The position numbers and the translations under genes were made by a program. Shown one piece after another: positions 35,401-47,400 of a stretch of 64,000 bases of DNA. Numbering within the stretch: the stretch's first letter is position 1; every line of letters starts with the position of its first letter. The notes beneath the pieces are model-generated. The model searched no databases. It was not told the DNA's origin and worked only from the letters and a program-made list of their open reading frames with translations. The DNA is taken from assembly GCA_017591395.1 (NCBI GenBank), contig WEDG01007202.1, forward strand, positions 85,120 to 149,119, read 5' to 3'. The stretch comes from Schistocephalus solidus. Lineage: Eukaryota; Platyhelminthes; Cestoda; Diphyllobothriidea; Diphyllobothriidae.

Positions 35401-38400
35401 CAACCTCAGCCTGCTATTTTTTGCGCAGTTACTTTACCGACAGGTTTGATATTCACAAGAAATACTTGCTGTAAAACTTCTATAATTCACTCAGCGGATT
35501 CTTCCTCGATATAAAATTCACGAGGCAAGAGGAACAAGAACAGCAGTTACCTTTCCTTGATGTACTGCTCAAACCAAATTTCAACGAAAAAATTGAGACG
35601 ATGGTTAAAAGAAGAAAACCAAAACCACACAATTTTTCAGCTACTCAAACGAAGTTGTGTGAGACCGGAGGAAAAATTACACAATGACTGATACCTCTGC
35701 GACCAATTCATGCGAACTTCCTATGCGATGGTCTTTACAAGCCACTGCCTAAGTGTTCGGTCCCGGAGGACTCAAATAAAAGCAGAATCTCGGAGATGCA
35801 TTAATAATGTATCAGAAGGGACCGAGCGCATTGTTCTGGAACTAGGTGCTGGAATTGCACACTACTGCAAGGCGAGGAGGGTCATGAAAATCAAAGACTG
35901 AATAAATCCCAAGGAGCAGTTTGGGGTAGTGCAGCGCATTGCATGCCTAAATTGTCCTTGTAACTACACAGGTTAGACTGAAAGCTGGTTGTGCGACGGG
36001 GGTGACGAACTATTGCAAGTGGCAGCCCACACTTTGAAGCGGATTATGAGTTCCAGTTCGCGACCATCAAGATAATCACCCACATTGGAAGCAAGACGAA
36101 CCGAGAACGGATTAAATCCTGTGTATCGGAAGGAAACTTATTCAATCGATCGATCAACCTGGCACCGTCATATAGAGCCCTGCACAGTCACATGCAAACT
36201 TGCGTCATTGATCGATGATGGTTTGTTCCGCTGTTTCTAAAATGGTTGAAGATGGACTCTTGAACTAATTTGAAAGCCCAGAATCATAAATAAATTGTTC
36301 CGGTGCTCGAGTAGTCTTCTTCTTTACTCATGCAAACCCCTGGAACTCAAATATTCGCTTCCATTCATGATGTGTGAGGGACCTTACATACAGGGACTTT
36401 GTACCTGCTAAATCTCAACTTCGAAATTGAGACGACGGTTTACAAGAAAAAAACGAACACTAAACACTTTTTTAGCCTTCAGAGCGATCATTCGGCAACT
36501 CAAAAAACGAAGCTGTATGAGAACGCCTTTTGAAAGAACTCAGGCTCACTGCAGCAGACCTGAGGGAAAAGCACGCGAGGGACGATAGTTCTGCGACCAG
36601 TCTATGCGGAATGGCTATCTGTAGGTTTTATAAGTCGATGCCTACGCATTCCGCCCCGAAGGACCTAAAGAGAAACAATGCCACACTCTGCCATACATTG
36701 AGGAAGTCTCCGAAGCGACTGAACGCATTGTTGCCGGACTAGGTTAGAATTGTCCACTGGCTCAAAGCTAACATGCGCAGCAGGGTGATGAAAACCAAAG
36801 ACTAACTAAACCTCAAACAGCAATCTGGGGTAGTATCGCATCCAATACCTAAACTATACTTGTAATTACACAGGCCAGACTGAACGCCTGCTGGGATCGC
36901 GCGTACGTGAACATAAGTTGGCGGTGCAACGGGGCGACGAATTATCGTAGGTTGCTGCCCACGGGCCATGAGTTCAACTTAGCAGTCATCAAGATAATCG
37001 CACACACCGGAAACAAGACGAGCCGTGAATTGATTGAAGCCTGGCCCACGGATGGAAACTCAACCAATCGAGTTGGCACAGATGTACAGAGCCCTACGCC
37101 CCACACCTACGAAGCGGACTAGAAGTTCAACTTCGCAGCCGTCAAGGCAATTGCCTTGGCCGGAAAAAAGACGAGCCGTAAATTGATTGAAGCCTGGTCC
37201 ACGGATGGGAACTCAATCAGTCGATGTATCAATTTGGCGCCGGCGTACAGAGCCCTGCATAGTAACGTCCAGACTTGTGCTAGTGATCGTTGATTGGTTT
37301 GTACCCCCCTATAAGTGTCGCCTTTTTGTTGCTGCTGCTAACTCTGACGATGGGCTCCAGTTTGAAAGTACAGAATAATAAACAAATTTTTCCGGTGCTC
37401 GAACCGACTTCGTCTTCATTGTAAAAGGTTTGAATTTTGTTAAATTTAAACTCCACACAAATAACCTTTGACCGGATTGTTTCCTGAGGTCCTAAACAGT
37501 TTTTTGGAGGAGGAGGAGGAAACGATTTAGCCTTCCTGTTGCTACCTGCAAGTGCTTCTTGTTATTGAGTCCAAGGTGAATCCCAGAAGTTTAAAGAAAA
37601 CGCTCTGTACATGAAAGGGCCATAAACAACAACAACAACAACCATGAGCATTAACAAACACGAACTCAAATCCTAATAGCAGACGCCAGGTGATCGAAGT
37701 TTTTGGGTGAACTCTACCGCAATCTTTATAATGCACGTAAACTGGAAAAAAGTCGGTCGACTGATTTCGCGAAGAGGCTAGCTCAGGTAACGACAGCCCG
37801 CAGCCTTCCTACGGAACCCATACAATCTTCTCAAAGTCCCGCAGCTAGCAGTAATGAGTCTAACTAGACTGTTAAGTGAAAACTGACTGTGCAAATGCAT
37901 CCCTCGAGACGATGTTTAGTCCGAAGAAACGGCAGCTCGAACGTCTATTCCGATGAAGTTCGCCGTGTGCGACACAGCAGGATGGGTGCAAAGACGGTGA
38001 CTTGTGCGTGAATTAGTTTGAAGTGATAGTAGACTTGCACAATTAGGTCTAGCAGCCTACAATGACTACATGGTCTTCAGCAGCGAGGCAGCTGCCACTA
38101 AGCCCGCGAGCGCATTATTTGGGAGGATAATGGCTCTCACCGATATCGATGGGCTAGTTCAAAAGGCACACCCCTGCAATGAAGTTTTCTGCAGAGGCTG
38201 AGGCAAACAACGAAATCGCGTTCCTCGATGTTCTTATGCACAGACAAGATAGGTCTATCCAACGTAAGGTATTCCGAAAGAAAATCTGCACGGGAGAATA
38301 CATTAATTTTCACAGTTATGCCCCCTTAATCTAAAACAAAATTTAGTCAAGGGATTGGCGACTAGATTGCGACGCATCTGCTCTCTTGAAATGGTTGGCA

Positions 38401-41400
38401 CAGAGCTTCAGCAGCCATAGAATACACTCCACGGAAACGGTTATCCGGAGAGATTCATCATCCGGAATATCAAGGAGCGTATCAAAAAACCTGCCGTTGC
38501 CACTGCAGAAAAAGAAAGAATTATTTAGAAGGCTGATTTTTCTAGGAGACGCAGCAAACGAATTAATAAGACGACGTCTAAGGACGGCTATCCCCAGTGC
38601 TTCCCCCGGCGAACTTGCGCGTATTCTTCGCAAACTCCGCCCTCGCACAGTTGGGGGTAAAGACCGACTGCTGTTGCAGGACACATCGGTGTGTGTTTAT
38701 TCAAATACCTGCTCCTAAAGGAGTGGGATACATTGACCGCACAGCAAGGCGTCTGGAGAAGAGAGTACGTGAACACATACCTGCCTAGCTAGGTAAAGGT
38801 GAAAATCGATCAATTTTGACTTCAATTCTAGCACATTTAATCGAGACGAACCACCAGGTTGACGCCAAAGAAGCCTTCTACCGGGCACCACCACGCTACT
38901 GTAAAGGCCTACACAAACGGGTGCTTGCAACAGCCGAGGCAGTAGCGATTAGGTTAGCGAACCCAGCGCTGTGGTGTAAGAAGATGTTGAAACAGGCAGT
39001 CGGTCCTCCCTGGCCAACTCCAAGCATGCCGCCCCAAAACCCCGACAACGGTCACATTCATTCCGCGTGCTTGAAGTACAGACACCGCTCACAGTGAATC
39101 CCTCCACTCCCCGCTCCAACGTCCTCAACACGCAGACTCCGCCATGCAGGCAGCGAGGGAACGAAGAGTATGACTAAACGCAAATATACCCCTAACACAT
39201 GTCAGTTCGGCCGTCGTAATCCGACGATGTCCACCGTATGCTCCACAGAAGGGTGGTGCAGGGACAGAGACTTGTGCACAAGTTAGTTTAAGTGATATAA
39301 GACTTGCACTGCATCTACCGCATTCTCTCTTCAAGTAACCGCCAGTTTCCAGCGTCAAGACACAGTCAAGAAGACCGGAGGTTGGCGCGGGCGCAAACGA
39401 AGCATCTCCCATGAACTGGGAAAGCGGAGTGCGGAAGAGCATGCACCTACGCGTGCGCATGTTGGGCACGCGCGCCACCCCACCCATGTTAGGCATATGT
39501 TACGGGACCTCATCCCAGAATAATAACGACTGCCGCACCCTTATCTGGACGCCGTGGTGGTCAAGCGCATGTACCACGCGACCCATTTAGGGGGCACACA
39601 CGACAGTTCGACCGTCGATTTCGACGAGGTCCACCATATGCTCCACGGAAGGGTGGTGCAGGGACAATAACTTGCGCGTGAATTAGTTTTAAGTGATAGT
39701 AGCCTTGCGCTGCAGCTACCGCACTCTCTCCTCCTCCCCCCATCTGAACCCGATGTCATGACAGAGTCAAGAAGACCGGAGGCGGAGGCGCCCCTGGGCG
39801 TACCACCACACCCGGCTCGGATCCCACGAAGTGGGAGTGCCGTAAAGGCCACATTAAGAAGGAGCAATTGCAGCCTGACTCTCAGTCCGCCAGTCAGCCG
39901 CTTCATACAAAACAAACATTGGGCCGACCACGCGGTCCGAGTTATACCGTCAGTTGGCAATCTTCCAAGCCACGGCTTTTAGCGCACCATAATAGTTTCA
40001 AGCGCGTCAGATTGTTTATAGTGAGGAAAATGCGCTGAGCTGTTGACCTCACTCTCTCCCCCGGCCCCACAATCAGACCACCATCCGAGCCAGTCAGTTA
40101 TCTGAGGTGGGAGTGGGTGCATTGGCTGACGGGTGGGCGTACCCGTTTTCGCGCGCCACAGCACGACCTGGCCCCCATAACGCACTTACCAGGATTTAAT
40201 AACTGAGGGGATATGGAGCAGCCATCGCCGTCTGACTCCCAGTTTACTGGTCAGCCACTCGACACACACAGCACATACACTGGGCCGACGGCGTGGTCTG
40301 GTGTAAGCTTCAGATTGGCAGCCTTCCAAGCCACGGTTTCTAGGAAACCGTGATTTTATCAAGTACATTATGATGATTGTGAGGGTGTTTTCTATGTATA
40401 AGTGTACATGGTATGTGCTGATGTGGCTAAGCCTCCGGTGGTTTACCGCAGGTTGTCGTGAAGGCGCATGAGTCCTAATAGGCCCATGCGGTGTGTAAAT
40501 GTGCGGGAGCATTGAGGGCAGTGGAGGCGGGCACGGCGACTGTATGTCGGAGCCCCAGGCACTGGTTCACCAGCCTCCGTGCGATGGATTCGCAGGTGAC
40601 CGACCAGGCCGATTCGTGTGTTGAAGTTGTGGGCGCATTGTGGGCAGGAGAAATCGGAAGAGGCTGAGGGGATATCATTCATGGAAGTGAGGGTGGCATT
40701 GGCGGTAGAATGGCAGGAGCGGAGGGTGTGCATGGTGTATCGGTGTTGCCGGTATTGTGGTGAATTCCGCTGTCATTGGTGCGCATGTGACCGAAAAGGC
40801 CCATGCGATGAGTGAATGCACGAGGACAGTGAGGGCAGTGGAGGCGGCGATCTCTGCTGTGTGTTGGAGCTCCAGGCACTGGTTCACCAGTCTCTGTCTA
40901 TTGTCATCCACCACAAGTAATAAATAATTACCTCTTACGCAGACGGGACTCGTGCTCTTTGGCTCCTTCGCTATGTGGCCTCTATGACAGTCTTACACAC
41001 GTGAGATCCAAACCGCCAATTTCCTTGTGAAATTCTGTGGGGAGCAAGGTAGTGTGTGGCATAGGCAGATGGTCTACTCAACTCTGCTAGCCACTGCGCC
41101 CAATCCTCATATGAGATAACTGACCACCTTGCAAAGCACACAAGAAAAGGAATAAGGGAAATGAATCAGGTCGATCCTCTCATCGTTTTTTCCAATGAGT
41201 CAGAATCTACCATGGTGCGCTAAAAGCCGCGGCTGTGGAAGGCTGCCAACTGACGGGACAACTCGGTCCTACTCCCAAGACGGTGAGTTCGACTGTAGTA
41301 TGGCACTACCACTCAGTTGGGATAACAAATGCCTCACTTTCTTTTGCCTGAAATCCTAATCCCTTGTGCGCGGAGCAGGGGTGTGGTAGCACGCCTAGGC

Positions 41401-44400
41401 GCGGATTCACGCTTCTCCGGCCACCTGAACTCGGTGTCAAAACAGAGTCAAGAAGACCGCAAATGAGAGAAGGCTCATGTGGCTGGTGCGGCCGGAGCCG
41501 ACCCTTGGCGTACCAACACACCTGGCTCGGATCCCACGGAGTGGGAGTGCCATAAAGCCCACAGTAAAAAGGAGCCATTGCAGCCCGACTCTCAGTCCGC
41601 CACTCCACGCAAAACACACATTGGGCTGACCACGCGGTCCAAGTTATTCCGTCAGTTGGAAACCTTCCAAGCCACGGCTTTTAGCGCGCCGTGATAGTTT
41701 CAAGCGCGTTAAATTTTTTATAGTGAGGAAAATATGCTGAACCGTCGATCTCACTCTCCCTCACCCCCACAATCAGACATCCGTCCGAGCTGGTCAGCTG
41801 TCTGATGCGGACAACACATCACAGAAGCACACTCGAGACATATAAACTCTGTACATAGCTCATTATTCTATTCACCATGTAATTGTAACGGTTTGATGAT
41901 GAATGACTGAAAGCATAGGTTTGCAAACTGAGTTTTCATAATCAAAAGACAGAAAACACCTACTACCTGGGCTTCCTTTATGAATTTACGAGCATACCGG
42001 GGCAACTTCGTGCCCAGGGCGAGATTTCGCGGTTTCCCTTTGTCAACTACATCCCAGACTTCAACCTTGACCACTTCATCTGTTTCCTTGTAGCCCCAGA
42101 GGATGCAAGCGACCTGAAGTTGAAAGCAAAAGTACAGTTTCGTTAGTGGTTGGTGTTGCAGTAAATGACGGGAGGGCAAAATGGGCAATTTCACACCGTA
42201 AACCGGACAAATAGTCCACTTTTCAAACAGTTTCGGTAATAAAAAGGATAATTTCGAACGGATGGGTAACTATAACAATAATCCCGAGACATACTGCTGC
42301 GCAGGACGTAGAAAAAGATGATTTCCGAAAACCAAAAAGAATAAAATCTGTTGTAGCAAAAAATATTGCTGTTTTATCTATAGCATTAACCTTCGAAGGT
42401 CAGACATGCAGCGCAAAGCGAGTTTACGATGACCCCAAGCCGAGGACTGCGCGGGAAAAGATTTGCCTGAGGCGATCTCGGCTAGTAAATGTTCTCTAGA
42501 CAAATTTTAGTTCCCTGGAAGTGAATGCAACCAGTTTTATCTATATAAATATGATAAGGTGGAACCGACAAAGACCAAGGAGACCGGAATGGCCATTTCT
42601 GGCTTATTAGCCATCATCAGCCAGTCATACCCAATCTCGAGTGTGGATCACCCGAGATTCGAACCCGCGACCTTTGGTCATTGAGTGTAACACTCTACCG
42701 CTGAGCTGCGGGCCCGTTGTTTTGTCGGTTTGCGATCGGGAATATGAATTATGGTAGTGAGGTGTTCACCGATCTGGCTAAGGAACAGTTATGTTCCATT
42801 GTGCCCTGGAGATCACTTAAGAGCCCTCGCAGGTAGTCGCATAGCAACTTGGAGGATATGATTATAAGTTTGCAAACCGACAAAACAGCGAGCCCGTGGC
42901 TCAGTGGTAGAGTGTTACACTCAATGTTCAAAGGTCCGGGTTCGAATCTCAGGTGATCCACACCCGGGATTAGGTATGACTGGCTGATGACGGCTAATAA
43001 GCCAGAAATGGCCATTCCGGTCTCCCTTGTCTTTGTCGGTTCCATCTTATCAATATATATGTCAAGTCGCTATGTGACTGCCCGCGAGGGGCTCTAAAGT
43101 GAGCTCCAAGGCACAACGGAACATAAGTGTTCCTTAACGAGATCGGTGAACACCACACTTTCATAGTCCATATTCCCGATCGCAACCGACAAAACAACGG
43201 GCCAGGTTGACAGTTTTGGAAGAAACCGAGAACACGCGAAAAAATTTCCCGTAGGGTGATTTTGAGACGCAAGCCTGATGTCCGACCTACAGTGCTTTTG
43301 ACTCTCTACTTCACTAAAAAAAACTCATCTTACTAGGTTAAACAGAAGAGTGATCGAGTGCTGGGAAGAACAAAAGACGTGGAATTTATGGGGCAGCAGG
43401 ACTAGATACTTGTCGGTTTTGCCGGTTAACGAGTGGCTGCACAAGGTAGTGTACGCCGTCAGACGGAGAGATGTTTATCGCTCGAGTTTACAGTACCTCA
43501 AGAGGGCTACGCTCTTTTCCTAAACATAAACGAAAGCCACACGTTTGGAACGTGCTAGACAAGCGCCTGGTGCCACGCCGGCCATGACACTGAATTCCCA
43601 ATAGACAAACTGGACACAATAATGGTTGGCAAGGAAATAGGGAATGCCACCACCGCTGAATGTGTCTTCGCGAATCCAATTTACCATTTACTCGGCTTTC
43701 TGTAATAAGTGCAGCACGATGAAATCATTGGCTTGAAAGGTTGCAGACTGACGGAGGTTCTTTTACCAAGTCAACCACTGTGCCCGAACTCATTTTAGGT
43801 CAATATGACTCGAGCTAGCAATGATAGGTGAGTGAAGCGGAAGCACTGTTTACTTAGTCATAATAAATATGGCACACTCCTAAAACATTTCGATGCACTT
43901 AAGTTCATAGATTGGAAGACGGTAAATTAAAGGGATAGTCCAGCTTTCATACTGATTGAAGATGAGGTCAAAATGGCTCCTTCGCGAAGTGGTCTTCTCG
44001 GCAAGTAGCTTCAAAAAAAGGTCGAAGATACTGAATCGCTGTTGATGTGCACGAGTAACCGGTGAGTGTACTGCACTAGCAGACGTGAGTCTTTTCAGAA
44101 CAGCAGTTCTACCTACACCCATATTTAGTCTTGACCTAGCCCGGTCACTGGAATACTGTAGGCTTGAAAATCAGGAAAGAAGTCAACCTTGCTATGATCT
44201 TATTCACACGCAAGTCAGCAGTGAACCTTGTTAACCGTAGTGTATAATTATCGGCCGGCTTTTTATCGGAGCTCTAAGCTCTGGTCAGTTCATGATATGT
44301 CTCGCATTTCGCCCAGGCTATTACCACTACGATAGAAAAACTAAAGAAATGGCCCGTGTCTAGTTTGGGCGACAAGTTGCACAGTTGAGTTGCGTTTACT

Positions 44401-47400
44401 TACATGCAATTTCAGCTTCCGGTCGAGTTGGCTAGTCTAACTTCAAGGACATATAAGGCACGAGATACGATAAATGGCGCCAGACGTACAGCAGAATGTT
44501 CTGGAATTTTATGACGCATCTTCTCATGATGGCTATAAACCAGTGTGAAATCCTGACCCACAATTTCGTAGCAACGCGTTGGTTAGTCTGAGGCGTTCCT
44601 GATGTATGGATGGGAGTGTCAAATCCTCTTGATCTTTTACCAGCTGGGTTCTCCGGGGTTGGACGCGAAGACGGACTATGGCGACTTCTTGACAGTCACT
44701 CATAATAATTTTGTTTTAACGATGACACGCCCTACGTGCTACATATTCACGTAATTTCAATGTTCAATTAGTCTCAACCATTCTTACTGGGATTCAGATA
44801 TTGGCGTATTTATCTATCGGTAGCACAGTGGCAAGCAAGTAATCCTTTCTAACAGAAGGAAAAATAAAGAGCTTGCCTAGTTTCGGTGCATAGTGCCCAG
44901 CATCTTATGATTTGCATAGCTCACAAAACAAACAGTGCTTCTAATGTTTCCTCCAACTGGTTGTCGAGAGGATGATTATAAATAATAATAAAAAACAAAT
45001 ACTTGAGGATAATTGGTGTGGTAAAGTGGAGGTCTTCACCTATCAATCCAGCACATAAATGCAATGTTCCAAGACTGTGCCAGACGGCATCCGCGACAAC
45101 AGACACGGCTTGGAGGTTAGCCATTTAAAAAATAATCATTCAGAGTGGATAAAGTGATTGCGCATTGTGTCGGAACGTGGGAATTATGCAGGCCCGAGAA
45201 CGCGGAGCCGGATCAAGAGAGTAAAGCGTGGATTTCACCCTCTTATCCAAAGTGCGTCAGTCAGAGTTAAGGTGAGCAGCGTCAAAAATGGTCTCAATTA
45301 CACTACAGCTGTGCGACTGGCGATTTTGGTATACGCAATGCTACAGTAGTTCCGAGATACAGAGTCAAAGCAGCATTTAAGGTTGTATATATAAATCTTC
45401 TGAATAAAGATTCAAAAGAGTAGTCTTTTGGGGTAAGCCTCGACGCTAGATGTCGCCAAGAACAGAATTAATAAAAAACAATCGCATTACTCGTGGACTG
45501 AGATGATTTTGGCATGTCCGGCGCCGACCAGAAAACCAAGTCAGTGGTGACATTATTTGGAAGCTAGGAAGCTGACCTACGACGTAGGAAAGCTGATAGC
45601 AATCGTATCGCAGGCCGAGTAGTCTTCGGTCTGGGGGCTGGCGTGGCAACAGGCTGCACTTTGTTCGCAGTCTGCCATCGACCGACTGCAACGTAGAATG
45701 ATAATTGGTGGCGCAAAGTCAACAGAACGGAGACAAGCGAACCAGCTTTGTTAAAGACCATCAGAAGCACAGGCAAGCAAACATCCTCTGGCATCAACTG
45801 TTGACTAACAGAGTTTGGGTGGGGTTCCGAGACAACCCAATACTCATAAAGGTCGACCAGACTGGCCAAAACATATACACAATCACCAAAACTCAAAAAA
45901 TCATTTATGGGCTAAAGTGTAAGCCTGGAGTATAAAAGGAACGAGAACCCTAGACAATGATTGGTCACTAAAGTGCGTGAAGAAAAACACCAAGCCTGAA
46001 GTGTGCTACTCTTTGATTAAATATTACAATCAGCTGACGCATGTTGAGCAATCGAAAGCCAAGATACCAACAGCTTACAATTACACCTCTTTCGCCTAAA
46101 ATAAACAGCTCAAGACTACAGGTGTCCTGGTCGGTCTGTTAACCTGTCATCTTATCAATTTAGAACTAAAGTAAAGTCTATAATGAATATCCGATCTACC
46201 AGTTATAACTGTATAGTAAATCTTGCTCCGAACGGTTAACAGTGATATAAGAAATGGAAAGAAACAGTTTTTACCGGTACGGCTATATTAATGAAATTAG
46301 GAGTAACTGAACGACAGCAACTGTCACTTGAGACAACTTACTCTGCGAATTGTAGGCTAACAGAAACAAAACAGGGCTGTTTGTCACCATTAGAATACCT
46401 AGTTGGCTCGACCGAAGATTTGGTTCCCCGAGCCCATCAATCTACCGATCGTCAAGCAATCCAACACACGATAATGAGAAACAGAGAAATAAGGTCTACT
46501 GATCAAGGGTGGCAATTATGAGAATGGAGTTCAAGTCACCCACGTATGATAATTTAAGTTCTGTTTTATCTACTTGATTCGTAATAAGTGATCATGTTCA
46601 AAGTTTTTGTAATACTTGAATGAAGATAGAACAGCTCATGGTTATGGCTCCAAAGCCTCCATAAAAAGCCTTGAAGCCCAGGCAGTTTGCTCTTGGACTT
46701 ATAGTAACATGAAAGATACTACACCTGTGATATGCGTGAATGAAAGCAGACGAGAGTTTGTTCTACTTCCACTGATAAGAAGGTTGACGGAAAGAGTTTT
46801 GCACATTCATGTAGCAAAATAATTATATAAGAATATAATGTAAATGGTAACTGACTTGAATTTCATCCGTCGCTATGTAGTCTGATGAGAATGGTTCTCC
46901 CTTTAAGCGAGTAAAGAGGGCAGTTTTTCCAGTGCGCCGATCACCCCGGATGACCAGTTTCACTGAGAACATAAAGCCATCAGAAAAATAGATTTTAGTA
47001 TGCAGATAAAACGCGACGAGGGCTAAGGGCTAAAATAGATGCATAATTCACACAAACAGTACGCATATATCGGGAATATGAAGTACACTAATCGGGTGGC
47101 TGAAAATTCTGCTTCCTAACTATTGGCAAAGGTTTCTCCGAAATTATCAAGAAAGGATCAGAACATTTCTGATATAAGCTCGTGCGTGATGGATAGTCAG
47201 TCATTTCGGAAGTGAGTGACCGAAAAGTGGTCATGCTTTCCTCTGTCTACAGAAGTTATACTCGGGTGTAGACAGCAGACTATATTTAAGTAAACAGTGC
47301 GTGCGCAAAGCAAGAAATAGAAGTCACGGTGGACTAATCATTTCCTAGGCAGCGACTACCACAATTGTGTTCGATACAAATATCTCGACATAAAAATATA

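Noticed and set aside
42640..42720. Functional tRNA gene (CTC anticodon-like)
   Set aside because: No U33, acceptor stem unpaired, part of the S2 repeat.
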